Part shown: positions 36,313 to 44,004 of the stretch, one piece after another | Layout of the letters: every line of letters begins with the position of its first letter | Numbering within the stretch: the stretch's first letter is position 1 | Assembly: GCA_964583795.1 (NCBI GenBank) | Contig: CAZOWX010000003.1 | Span: forward strand, 1-64,000 | DNA length: 64,000 nt | Source of the DNA: JBDTME01 sp964583795 | GTDB lineage: Bacteria; Patescibacteriota; Microgenomatia; UBA1400; PJMF01 | Direction of reading: 5' to 3' | The notes under the pieces: generated by a model | Told to the model about the DNA's origin: nothing | Databases searched by the model: none | Seen by the model: the letters and a program-made list of their open reading frames with translations, nothing else | Program-made: the position numbers and the translations under genes

Positions 36313-36395
36313 GATTAGGTGTCAGGTTTCAGTTGTCAGGTGTCGGTAGTCAGTAGGTGAGTTGTTAGACTTCAATTGCAAACAAGAACGAAAAG

Positions 36396-36686
36396 TCGTC
36401 ATCCTCGACGCGACAGAGAAATCCTGGCCAGCGGCCAAGAGAGCTCAGTCGAGTATCGGGGATCCAACAATATCCCCTTAAAAAATCGATTTGTTTGGAT
36501 AGCCATCATTATTTGGAATTTCCAATAGCTTTTTCCTTTCCCTCATCACAACATTGCGAGCAACAATACGCCGCCAATACGAAACGCATTCAGCTTTGAA
36601 AAAATATGTAAAAATGGATCCCCGATACTCTAGGGCTTCATCCCGCAGTGCGGGACCAGGTTCATTCACTGGGTCGAGGATGACGC
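36396..36686. repeat. Pair of inverted REP-like elements
   Basis: GTCATCCTCGAC...CGGGGATCCAAC (36396-36463) and its inverse GGATCCCCGATAC...GTCGAGGATGACG (36614-36686), the latter with the CCCGCAGTGCGGG core. The 150 bp between them hold no gene. Confidence 0.85.
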
Positions 36687-36769
36687 TGAATAGAATAGTA
36701 AATTATAGTAAATATCATTACTTTCTATTGCGACTCAGTTGACAGATGGTCTAAAATTATAAGTGAATG

Positions 36770-36832
36770 AGAAAACAGTACACGCAAAGTGTTTTACAAC
36801 TTCCATGCCGATAACGGGTGGGAGTTTTTTTT
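36770..36832 (+). ncRNA. Candidate short leader or small RNA upstream of hpf
   Basis: AAAACA (36772-36777) pairs with TGTTTT (36790-36795), then ACTTCCA/TGGGAGT with an inner CCG/CGG pair forms a terminator followed by eight T (36799-36832). A TATAAG-like -10 lies at 36758-36763. The downstream 226 nt to hpf contain a CCAAAG/CTTTGG hairpin and an AGGATG/CATCCT hairpin but no gene. Confidence 0.5.
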
Positions 36833-37058
36833 ATGCATGCACTGCAAATCAAGAATTGTGACCCTACCTACCCCTTACTCGCTTGTAATCAACTTTCCCC
36901 AAAGTGTGTGTCCGGCTTTGGAGCCTGTCCCGCATTCATGTGTTTTTCAGTTTCAAGTGTTATCAAAGCATCTGGATTATTATTTATTTCGTTTATTGGG
37001 AAAAGGATGTTGCACTAGAGTAGCATCCTGATTTCAATCAACAAGTTGAGGAGGATAC

Positions 37059-37406
37059 ATGAACATTCTTGTTCATTCCAAAACCATGCAGGTCACTGAT
37101 GCTCTGCGAGCATACGTCACCAAGCAAGTTCGCAAGCTCGGCAAGTTCTCCATGAAGGTTGAGGCTGTGAATGTGTTTTTGGAAACGGTAAAAACTTCAG
37201 CGGGAACAGAGCAAGAGGCTCTGGCGAAAATTCGAGTGATGATCCCGGGTAAAGACATCATGACGAAGTCCAAAGCACATGATCTTTATTTAGCTGTTTC
37301 TCAAGCCATCCAAGATGCGTGTACCAGTATGCGCCGACGCAAAGAGAAGTGGATGGATAAACGAGAGCGCAAGATTCACCAGAGAAGTGGAGTTTTAAGT
37401 ACGTAG
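37059..37406 (+). CDS. hpf: Ribosome hibernation-promoting factor (RaiA/HPF family)
   Basis: 115 residues, the short form. It binds the 30S decoding site in stressed or resting cells. MNILVHSKTMQVTDALRAYVTKQVRKLGKF and the central strand region match the family, as do the late helix AHDLYLAVSQAIQDA and the basic C-terminal tail. GAGGAGG precedes the ATG. A leader with terminator-like hairpins lies upstream. Confidence 0.88.
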   Translation: MNILVHSKTMQVTDALRAYVTKQVRKLGKFSMKVEAVNVFLETVKTSAGTEQEALAKIRVMIPGKDIMTKSKAHDLYLAVSQAIQDACTSMRRRKEKWMDKRERKIHQRSGVLST

Positions 37407-37417
37407 TCAATCAAGCA

Positions 37418-37537
37418 GAATGTGCCAGCCCAAGGCTGGTCCGCCTTGGGCGGAGAGTGTGAATTGTAGAAGGTGGATGGTTTGGCTGTTAAAAAAGGAC
37501 CGTCATCCCGAATTCGATTCGGGATCTAAAGTCAAAG
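37418..37537. repeat. GTCCGCC palindrome and REP-like element
   Basis: GTGCCAGCC...GGTCCGCCTTGGGCGGAGAG (37418-37461), then CGTCATCCCGAATTCG...GGGATCTAAAGTC (37500-37532), identical in its core to the copies at 21101 and 53382. Confidence 0.88.
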
Positions 37538-37586
37538 AGCTGTGATTTTTGTCTAAAAAGAAGGAATCCCTATCGCTGATGTACGG

Positions 37587-37614
37587 TTCTTGTCATAATT
37601 ACAAGTGATATTAC
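37587..37614 (+). promoter_or_regulatory. Promoter of tRNA-like RNA 1
   Basis: TTCTTG and TATTAC are spaced by 16 nt. The eleven bases TTCTTGTCATA recur at the same place before tRNA-like RNA 2 on the other strand, so the element is conserved between the two units. Confidence 0.6.
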
Positions 37615-37617
37615 AGA

Positions 37618-37697
37618 GGTCGTGGGGGTGCTAGCTGGTGCTTCGTTGGGCCTGCGAAACCTGACGTGCGGGTTCGATCCCCGTCACCTCCACGATC
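37618..37697 (+). ncRNA. tRNA-like RNA 1 with extended closing helix
   Basis: Core at 37624-37692: acceptor-like GGGGGTG pairs with CACCTCC, and a canonical T-arm has stem GCGGG/CCCGT with loop TTCGATC. The D-arm is only AGC-TGGT-GCT. The anticodon-like arm is 7 bp (CGTTGGG/CCTGACG) with loop CCTGCGAAA. Flanking bases extend the closing helix to 13 bp (GGTCGT with ACGATC), so no free CCA-type end is formed. It is not a normal tRNA: the variable loop is one base and the D-loop four. The sequence differs from RNA 2 yet folds the same way. Confidence 0.75.
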
Positions 37698-37707
37698 GAA
37701 TAAAATC

Positions 37708-37735
37708 TTGCTTTTCTGCACGATTGGACTATAAT
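37708..37735 (+). promoter_or_regulatory. Promoter of antisense sRNA 1
   Basis: TTGCTT and a consensus TATAAT are separated by 16 nt. The expected start (about 37742) coincides with the first base of the segment complementary to the upstream tRNA-like RNA. Confidence 0.8.
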
Positions 37736-37741
37736 TTGAAC

Positions 37742-37809
37742 ATCGCAGGCCTGACGTAAACCAGTAAAGTACATCAGTCATCAAGTCCCGATTTTGGTCG
37801 GGATTTTTT
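37742..37809 (+). ncRNA. sRNA 1, antisense to tRNA-like RNA 1
   Basis: About 68 nt. The first 14 bases after A, TCGCAGGCCTGACG, pair with CGTTGGGCCTGCGA of the anticodon-like arm of tRNA-like RNA 1 (two G-U pairs), and ACCAG further on pairs with CTGGT of its D-hairpin in the correct order. The 3' end is an intrinsic terminator: TCCCGA/TCGGGA (37786-37803) followed by six T. Confidence 0.75.
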
Positions 37810-37956
37810 GTGCCTCAAATCAATAACTTGTCACCATACCTGGTAATTAATTTTCTCTCAGTATGTAAAGGACGTGGTAGATGAAGCAGATTGGCTAGTA
37901 AGTATATTGGATTGAGGAAGCAGTATCTGTACAACTGAAGAATCTTTTCGATATAC

Positions 37957-38019
37957 AAAAAAACCTCCTGTAACAGAGGCTTTTGCATGACTTACCTTTG
38001 GTGAGTCGTGTCCACGAAT
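37957..38019 (-). ncRNA. sRNA 2, antisense to tRNA-like RNA 2
   Basis: About 63 nt on the minus strand. It begins with TTCGTGGACACGA, the exact complement of the anticodon-like arm and loop of tRNA-like RNA 2, and continues CTCACCA, complementary to its D-hairpin (TGGTGAG); only a three-base bulge separates the two. The end is a CCT.CTG/CAG.AGG hairpin followed by seven T on this strand (37957-37980). Confidence 0.78.
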
Positions 38020-38025
38020 GAAGCC

Positions 38026-38054
38026 ATTATAGTGATATTTAACGAAACAGTCAA
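38026..38054 (-). promoter_or_regulatory. Promoter of antisense sRNA 2
   Basis: TTGACT (38049-38054) and TATAAT (38026-38031) on the minus strand, spaced by exactly 17 nt: a near-consensus housekeeping promoter. Its start point would be the first base of the antisense segment. Confidence 0.88.
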
Positions 38055-38094
38055 TGTCATTGATTGTTTTGCACGATTTCAGGGATAACAATTG

Positions 38095-38171
38095 GTTGTG
38101 GAGGTGACGGGGATCGAACCCGCTAGTCATGTTTCGTGGACACGACACCTCACCAGAGACACCCCCACAAC
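38095..38171 (-). ncRNA. tRNA-like RNA 2 with extended closing helix
   Basis: Core at 38099-38166, minus strand: GGGGGTG/CACCTCC acceptor-like helix extended to 12 bp by GTTGT/ACAAC, mini D-hairpin CTC-TGGT-GAG, 7-bp anticodon-like arm GTCGTGT/ACATGAC with loop CCACGAA, and T-arm GCGGG-TTCGATC-CCCGT. Only the T-arm and acceptor are conserved in sequence with RNA 1; the other helices differ but keep the pairing. A CACGAA loop with C at position 33 and a two-base variable region argue against an ordinary tRNA-Arg. Confidence 0.77.
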
Positions 38172-38175
38172 ACAG

Positions 38176-38203
38176 TTATTTTGCCACTCAAATATGACAA
38201 GAA
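38176..38203 (-). promoter_or_regulatory. Promoter of tRNA-like RNA 2
   Basis: TTCTTG and AAATAA on the minus strand, spaced by 16 nt, inside the TTCTTGTCATA segment shared with unit 1. Confidence 0.55.
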
Positions 38204-38274
38204 CATGAAATGAATTGAGTGAATTTTTTGTAGGTTCACAATTTGCTTCAATACCTGGTAATGAAATTGCGTTG

Positions 38275-38352
38275 GAGTCAGATCTTCGACCTCGATCGTT
38301 TCACTTGATCGAGCTGAGCTCGACGGGTTCATTCATCGGGTCAAGTATGACG
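38275..38352. repeat. REP-like element
   Basis: Inverted form: CAGATCTTCGACCTCGATCG...GGGTTCATTCATCGGGTC and TATGACG. It is related to 29218-29286. The rest of the spacer to 38560 has no gene. Confidence 0.75.
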
Positions 38353-38564
38353 AGATTTTTTTCGCTTGTAAAACTTTCTCCACGAGCGAAGACGACACTA
38401 CTTTTGAGAACTGCACTTATCGAGTGGCGCCACTTTCAGCTCCTAGTACTTCATTATTAACCTACCACCTAGAGTGCCAAAACAGACAACTCACAACCGA
38501 CGTGCTCTTTCGTAGCCTCAAGCGCGAAGGAGGGATCCCTGACAACTGGTGCTCCCAAACACCC

Positions 38565-38656
38565 TTGAAAAAACCGTGACTTTGTGATACTATAAGCCAT
38601 TATTAAACCTCCTTTGGATTGAAAAAAAGATTGAAAATCAGGGAGGTGCGTTTTTT
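38565..38656 (+). promoter_or_regulatory. Promoter and attenuator-like leader
   Basis: TTGAAA and TACTAT with a 17-nt spacer (38565-38593). The leader starts near 38600 and forms ACCTCC/GGAGGT (38607-38612 with 38642-38647) with inner GATT/AATC, then GCG and six T: a terminator-like hairpin ending 12 nt before the start codon at 38668. Its AAACCTC..TTGGA segment resembles the leader at 50035-50050. Confidence 0.6.
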
Positions 38657-38667
38657 AAAAGAAGAAT

Positions 38668-39438
38668 ATGTTTGAATTTTTTACCCAGCAAGATGAGGAT
38701 GGTAGAACAATTCATTTTTATGAGTTTCTTGTTGATAGACTTCTTGAGCATGTTAATCACGTTTGGAATGGGGATGAGAGACACTATTCCTTGAACGGTA
38801 GCGGTGGGTTAAGGGGAAAGTTGTTACCTCGAAGACACAACAGTAAACCTGATCCTGTAACTTCTTCATCTGGAGAACCTGTGGTATCATCAATGCCACT
38901 TATGACAGAACCAGCAGCCCCAGAATCAACTAGCAGGAATGTCCCTCCAGTACTTGAGCTTCTTGAACGTGAGGAGGAAGAACTCGAAACTGTTCCAGCA
39001 GCAGAATCTGCCCTCTTTGTAATGGTTCTAGAACTTTTTTATAGTGATAAAGTCAGTACTGTTGAGCAATTCCTATCACTTCTGGATGGAGTCGTTACCT
39101 TTGCAAGGCAAAACAAACTCACGCTGAACATTCGAGCAACGGATTTACCAGAGTCTCCTCAAACAGATTTCAATGTTACAGTAGAGCATTTTGAGAGTTT
39201 AACCAGGAGCCTTAGAACTCAATGGCAGAAGCTTTCCGAACTTCAAAAAACAGCACAATTACCCAGTGATGTAATGAAAGCGCTGATAAAACTAACACTA
39301 GATACAATGGCAACACCAGTACGAGTCACGATGTCAAGTAACGCTAAATTAGACAGGAAATCACCTCAGGTTGTAAATCTTAGAAAACGGATCCAAGACA
39401 TTATGATGAAGGATCTAATTGTTGAAAAAAAGGTATAA
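38668..39438 (+). CDS. Hypothetical soluble protein
   Basis: 256 residues, acidic, no membrane helix. The middle (about 70-110) is Pro/Glu-rich and looks like a linker between an N-terminal region (1-60) and a helical C-terminal domain (about 110-256). No family was recognised. The terminator-like hairpin just before its start suggests control of transcription in the leader. Confidence 0.65.
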   Translation: MFEFFTQQDEDGRTIHFYEFLVDRLLEHVNHVWNGDERHYSLNGSGGLRGKLLPRRHNSKPDPVTSSSGEPVVSSMPLMTEPAAPESTSRNVPPVLELLEREEEELETVPAAESALFVMVLELFYSDKVSTVEQFLSLLDGVVTFARQNKLTLNIRATDLPESPQTDFNVTVEHFESLTRSLRTQWQKLSELQKTAQLPSDVMKALIKLTLDTMATPVRVTMSSNAKLDRKSPQVVNLRKRIQDIMMKDLIVEKKV

Positions 39439-39634
39439 GACTTGATTTTTGTGTTACTTTAATTAACTCAGTGTTCTGATTAAGCTACATCACCAATTTT
39501 TATTAAGCGTTTTTCTTCTATAAATAGTCATTTACTACATGTACTTCGATTAGATCTATGAGCTTTGCTTACCATGCTGCTAACACCAACAAAAAGCATT
39601 CGAAGAAAATAAGTAGAGTACCTTTTTCGGAGAA

Positions 39635-39835
39635 CTATTGTGCTGCTCCATTAGGAGAAACAAGCTCACTAGCTGCTATGACTGCTTGCTGAGTTAAGCT
39701 TAGTGCAGGTTCATAGCTGACTTTCTTAAGTCCTTCCAAATAACGCATAACCTGAGCATCTTGTCCTGCAGTCAAAACAACGTCTGAATCAGCAAGTCCC
39801 AGTTCTTGTAATGCTCTTCCTTGTACTCCTGCCAT
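39635..39835 (-). CDS. Small hypothetical protein
   Basis: 66 residues from the ATG at 39835, which AAGGAG precedes at the right distance; a longer start 21 nt upstream would include that site. It is Ala/Val/Leu-rich, soluble and probably helical (LQELGLADSDVVLTAGQDAQ). The strong promoter ahead of it supports expression. No family was recognised. Confidence 0.68.
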   Translation of the reverse strand: MAGVQGRALQELGLADSDVVLTAGQDAQVMRYLEGLKKVSYEPALSLTQQAVIAASELVSPNGAAQ

Positions 39836-39864
39836 ATATTCTCCTTCTTTTATCAAGTACCCGT

Positions 39865-39893
39865 ATTATACCACAAAACCCTCCTTTTTTCAA
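39865..39893 (-). promoter_or_regulatory. Strong promoter of the small gene at 39635
   Basis: TTGAAA (39888-39893) and TATAAT (39865-39870) on the minus strand with a 17-nt spacer. Confidence 0.85.
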
Positions 39894-39924
39894 CCCGGAA
39901 AAGTGGTGGATACCAGAGGGAAGC

Positions 39925-40300
39925 AGTTAATAGTGGACAGTAAAACAGTGAATAGTCTGTTGCAAGTTTCAAGATGTAAGTTGCAAGAAAGAAGGGTGGT
40001 TGGAGGTTGGTTTAACAGTTAAGAAAGATGAGTTTGAATTGGTTGAATGTCACTACAGCCACTTGAACTAACACGGCAGGCTTTTACTATTTTGTTGACC
40101 CACAGATAATCTTTGGGCCTTTTGCAAAATCAGGTGCTTTATTATTGAATTCATTGACCACTCAGATAATGTCCGTAATTTTGGAAATGGATCCCGTTTT
40201 TACCCTTTCGGGCACGCGTCAACGGGATGACGAGGCTTTTGACCACTAAACTACTGGTCGACTAACGAACCAACCAAGCAACAAGGCAACTGTCCACTAT
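39925..40300. repeat. Heptads, REP-like element and AAC-rich stretch
   Basis: Heptads of the TTAATAG and TTGCAAG types (39925-39990), an inverted REP-like element (40188-40232, GGATCCCG...CGGGATGACGAG) and a CCAACCAAGCAAC stretch (40255-40300). No gene is seen. Confidence 0.8.
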
Positions 40301-40420
40301 TAACTATTCTTTATGCTATACTACCCACTTCTTTTGTGATCTATTTTGAGTAAAAAATGGTATGAAAGATAAGGTTTACAAAATATGGCGTTTGGCGGAT
40401 GATAAGCGACAAAGTTGAGA

Positions 40421-41407
40421 ATGAATTCGTATGATAAAGTTAAAAAATTAAGTAAATTTTTTATTGAACCATATTCTATGATTTCAGAAGCAGATAAACG
40501 TTTTCTTACCGCTGCAGTAAATGCACTATCAACACCTGATGGTTATGTGCTGATTCTGGCTATGGACGCTTTGGCCAATAGTGTCACGTACTTACTGCCA
40601 AAACCAGCATCGTTAGCTGCTCATACGACGAAAAATGGACGGGATACTTCAGATTTCCTAGCCTATGGTTCAAGTATGCTTCTTGGTGATGGGGGGGAAG
40701 TTAATAATTTGCCAACAGAAGCATTGATGAAGGTTTTACAGACTGACGCTTGGAAGGCACTAGTTCAGGCGGCTAGAGAAAAGCAAGACTATAAAACTGC
40801 AGGAGTTACTCAAGAGTCACCGGTGGTTCCTATTGTGCCCACCGTGCGAGATACTCAATTAATGCACCCTGTTGTTGAGGCTGATACTAACGGCAAAGTT
40901 GCAACAACTGCTACAGCAGAACTGAGACCAGTCGTAGCGAAACAAGAAGGGCGAGAACAGTACTATCTATGGTTTTTTTCACAGGACAGGTTTACACGAC
41001 TTGTTGCAATTAGAGAACGGTGTAAGTTTCCTAACTTAAGTCTTGATGATAAAGAAGAGTTGATCTCTCAATTTGCAACTTTGCTCGAAGAAAAAGACTT
41101 AAATCCTAGTCCTGAGACACAGGTACAACAAGTATTTCAGTCTACTGTTGCTGGAGAAATTAGGAGAATTCTGGCAAGACTGAAAATGACAAAAGTAAAA
41201 TTGGGGTGGAAGTCACCGGACGATATACCGGAAATGAGAGTAGTGATTGCATGTTCAAATGAAGGTGGATCTACATTAAATATTAACCAGGCTGAAGCAC
41301 AAAAAGGTGCCACTATGGAGCTCATTCATTTAAAAGAGTTAGTATTCGATATTTTCAAATGGTGGAGAGTAAATGGAACTGATGAAAGTTTGGTTGTTGT
41401 GGGTTAA
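40421..41407 (+). CDS. Hypothetical soluble protein
   Basis: 328 residues from the ATG at 40421. An N-terminal helical domain (1-120) is joined by a Val/Pro/Thr linker (about 125-175) to a second domain beginning YYLWFFSQDRF. No signal peptide, membrane helix or motif was recognised. The two-domain plan with a Pro-rich linker recalls the protein at 38668, but without sequence similarity. Confidence 0.65.
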   Translation: MNSYDKVKKLSKFFIEPYSMISEADKRFLTAAVNALSTPDGYVLILAMDALANSVTYLLPKPASLAAHTTKNGRDTSDFLAYGSSMLLGDGGEVNNLPTEALMKVLQTDAWKALVQAAREKQDYKTAGVTQESPVVPIVPTVRDTQLMHPVVEADTNGKVATTATAELRPVVAKQEGREQYYLWFFSQDRFTRLVAIRERCKFPNLSLDDKEELISQFATLLEEKDLNPSPETQVQQVFQSTVAGEIRRILARLKMTKVKLGWKSPDDIPEMRVVIACSNEGGSTLNINQAEAQKGATMELIHLKELVFDIFKWWRVNGTDESLVVVG

Positions 41408-41502
41408 TTCGTATTTGCGTTTGTTTAAATTTCTCCAGTCGTATTTCCATCCACCCCTCCTCCCCCTTGCACACACCACACCCACATAGTACGCTGTAAT
41501 AC

Positions 41503-43335
41503 ATGCAAAGCAGCGAACACAGCTCCCAGCATCACTCAGTAACCTCACAAGCCAGAACATTTTTTCATCACGTGTCTAAGCACCCCTCCCGATTTATGCC
41601 CATAGTGGTTATGGTGGCTTTGGTCAGCTCAGTGGTGATGGGAGTTCTGACCTTGGCTGGAACAAAAAATTACGATCTAAGAAGTCAAGCAGCATACCCA
41701 TTGTATCAAGCCTGTGTTGTTAACAGTGACTGTCAAAGTAATGTCTGTCGCACTTGTCGTGCTGGTGAAGTGTGTCCTGATGTGATTGGAAAGTTTTGTT
41801 TCTCACCAGATCCCACCAAGATTGTTTCGACAGTCACCCCAACTTGTGTGAGGTCGGGAAACCAACAGGGAACTGGACAGTGCTGTTCAGGTGTAAGTTC
41901 AGTAACTGATAAGGCAGGTGTTCGTTGGTGTGGGGCAGCCCCGCTACCGACAAAAGTACCTGATTCGAGAAAGCAATTATTTGTTAACCAGGGTTGCACA
42001 CCAGGTGATCCTGAAAATGTTTGTCCCCCTGGAACTTTGTGCATGAACGACCCTAACAGTACTGATGGAAACATGCAAACGAAATGCATCTCTTCTGAAG
42101 GAACAAGTTCTTTGTGTAGTTATACGAGTGTTCGCGGAGAAGTATTATCAATGCAAGTTGGTGCCTATGCCACTTCGAATGATGGGAAATGTTACCATTG
42201 TGGCTTGCGTGGAGCGCCTTCAATAGTGAGTGACACTGCTTGTGTACAACCGACAGATCCACGAACAAGTTGTTACGAGCAAGGTGACGTGAAGCAATTG
42301 AGTAGCGTTCCATGTTGTGCGGGATTGGGTGTGAAGAGGACTGCAAATGGTGAGGTGTGTGATGTGGTGGACACATCAGAAGAGTGTTATGCTGCTGGAG
42401 AAAGAATGGTTGATTTTTCGATCCCGTGTTGTAATCATGAAGCGCCGGATCATAACAGTGATGGTACTATAACAATTTGTGGTCCGACTGATATTCGGCG
42501 ATGTCCCTTTGTGAGTACAGATGGAAAGCTTGAATATGTTCAAGTAGGTGTTTGTCGTGGGAGTCAACGTTGTCAAGAAAACGAGCGAATGGAGACGGAT
42601 GTGACCTGCGGAACGTCACCAATTGCAAAGCCGTGTTACTCTGGTCTGTTGTGTGCTGACGTTACCTTTGTGAATCGAAGTGAAAGCTGTCCAGTAGGCA
42701 CATTTGACTCATATGATGCGTGTAAAAGTGAAGGGGCAAAGACTGGAAGTCCAAAGGTGCAAAGTACTACCAGTAGTTTAAACACTGAAACGACCAAAGT
42801 CGCTGCAAATGTCAGTCAAAAGTACGGCATAACTGTGGACGTTTCTCAAAACAAGACGATGCTGCCAGATACCGTGAAGACCCTCGATACCACTTTAGAT
42901 AAGTTACCGCAATCATTCGTTGTTCAGGCGAAAAATATTACTTTTGTCGATGGCCAACAGAAGAGTTCAAGCAATGATTTAAAGGGAAATATTGTGGTGA
43001 GTTGTGATCCCACGAAGGCGATTGAATGTCAAGAAAATGTGGTGCACCTCATCGCCATAGGCTCAACGGAAAAACCAGTGGTAACTTCGACCTGTAAAGA
43101 TGGGTGCAGTGCTCTGGATGCGTTTCACAAAGTGATAACTGCAAATAAACTGTTATCAGTGAACTCGCAAGGAGTGATTGACCCTACGAGTTCAAAACTA
43201 CAGTTGCCATCAAAGTTAGCGCCAACCGAAAAAGAAGCGTTTGCATATTATCAGGCAAAGGCGATTTTGGACCCCAAAGCACTGAGCAGTGAGTCCAGTG
43301 AGCTAGCCAAATTATTTGCAGAAATGGGAAAATAA
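41503..43335 (+). CDS. Large Cys-rich membrane-anchored surface protein
   Basis: 610 residues: a cytoplasmic His/Ser-rich start, one membrane helix (about 32-53), then about 375 residues with many Cys (over 40) in CC, CxxC and Cx4C patterns, and a Cys-poor C-terminal domain (about 420-610). Such spacing suggests several small disulfide-bonded modules outside the cell. TACGCT 7 nt before the ATG suggests a leaderless transcript. The following gene is 9 nt away. Confidence 0.75.
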   Translation: MQSSEHSSQHHSVTSQARTFFHHVSKHPSRFMPIVVMVALVSSVVMGVLTLAGTKNYDLRSQAAYPLYQACVVNSDCQSNVCRTCRAGEVCPDVIGKFCFSPDPTKIVSTVTPTCVRSGNQQGTGQCCSGVSSVTDKAGVRWCGAAPLPTKVPDSRKQLFVNQGCTPGDPENVCPPGTLCMNDPNSTDGNMQTKCISSEGTSSLCSYTSVRGEVLSMQVGAYATSNDGKCYHCGLRGAPSIVSDTACVQPTDPRTSCYEQGDVKQLSSVPCCAGLGVKRTANGEVCDVVDTSEECYAAGERMVDFSIPCCNHEAPDHNSDGTITICGPTDIRRCPFVSTDGKLEYVQVGVCRGSQRCQENERMETDVTCGTSPIAKPCYSGLLCADVTFVNRSESCPVGTFDSYDACKSEGAKTGSPKVQSTTSSLNTETTKVAANVSQKYGITVDVSQNKTMLPDTVKTLDTTLDKLPQSFVVQAKNITFVDGQQKSSSNDLKGNIVVSCDPTKAIECQENVVHLIAIGSTEKPVVTSTCKDGCSALDAFHKVITANKLLSVNSQGVIDPTSSKLQLPSKLAPTEKEAFAYYQAKAILDPKALSSESSELAKLFAEMGK

Positions 43336-43344
43336 GGAAAAGCA

Positions 43345-44004
43345 ATGATTAGTGAACTCTTTGTACTACCATTACGATCGAGTGTTGAACAAGTGCAAGC
43401 CCAGTTAGGTCTGCCGTTGCAAACCACTAGTGAAAATGGAGAAGATATCCTATGGTATGAGTCAGTTGTTCCAGACTATGCCACGCACTACTTTATCCAG
43501 GCTGGGAGACTCGAGAGAATAGCGGTAAATACCAACAAGCGACAGCTGACGGTTGCAGACATTGAGGCAGAACTTGGAAAACCTGCTTGGGCAGTACGAC
43601 GTTTTGCTGCAGTTGATGATTCTTTAGAACAAGTGATCATGGTATGGCCACAACAAGGGTACAGTGTTGTTGCGACTACCATGGGCCAGCAGAGTGCAAA
43701 AGTGATTCGAGTTGAGCAGTTTAAGGCTAGGAGTCTAGCGGAATACAAGAGTAATTTGGGAATGCAGTACGCTGGTCATGAAGAGATCGCAATGCTTAGC
43801 GAAGAACAGCAAGAGCCAAGTGCGAATGTGACAACTGCAATTATTGCGCCATCAGTCCCCAAACAAGCCAAGTCGACTGTTGTAAGTTTTGATATTGCAA
43901 TCTTGCTGATCATTTTAGTTGCGATTGTTGGGGCAGGTATGGCGATGTATCTGTCAACGAAGAAAAAGCCAGTTGAGAAGCAACAACCTCCTGAAGTAAG
44001 TTAA
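43345..44004 (+). CDS. Tail-anchored protein with duplicated domain, partner of the Cys-rich protein
   Basis: 219 residues. Two similar modules open with SSVEQVQAQLGLP and TVADIEAELGKP (about 12-55 and 58-110), each followed by a W.E/W.Q strand. A Pro/Lys linker and a C-terminal membrane helix (about 183-205) follow. It is 9 nt after the Cys-rich protein gene, so the two are one operon and probably act together at the membrane. No function known. Confidence 0.7.
   Translation: MISELFVLPLRSSVEQVQAQLGLPLQTTSENGEDILWYESVVPDYATHYFIQAGRLERIAVNTNKRQLTVADIEAELGKPAWAVRRFAAVDDSLEQVIMVWPQQGYSVVATTMGQQSAKVIRVEQFKARSLAEYKSNLGMQYAGHEEIAMLSEEQQEPSANVTTAIIAPSVPKQAKSTVVSFDIAILLIILVAIVGAGMAMYLSTKKKPVEKQQPPEVS

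Noticed and set aside
36789..37031. 80-residue reading frame before hpf
   Set aside because: Overlaps the terminator hairpin and other leader structures, and has no Shine-Dalgarno site.
37624..37692. Ordinary tRNA-Arg (anticodon GCG)
   Set aside because: The anticodon-like loop CTGCGAA looks right, but the D-arm is a three-pair stem with a four-base loop, the anticodon arm is too long, the variable region is one base and the closing helix continues past the normal 3' end.
37858..38148. 96-residue minus-strand reading frame
   Set aside because: It runs through sRNA 2, its promoter and tRNA-like RNA 2, has no ribosome site and no protein-like composition.
37618..38171. tmRNA gene
   Set aside because: The GGGGGTG...CACCTCC ends resemble tmRNA, but each copy is only about 70-80 nt, with no room for a tag reading frame or pseudoknots, and the two copies lie on opposite strands.
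39635..40232. Prophage remnant
   Set aside because: Small hypothetical genes with strong promoters are present, but there are no integrase, structural or lysis genes.
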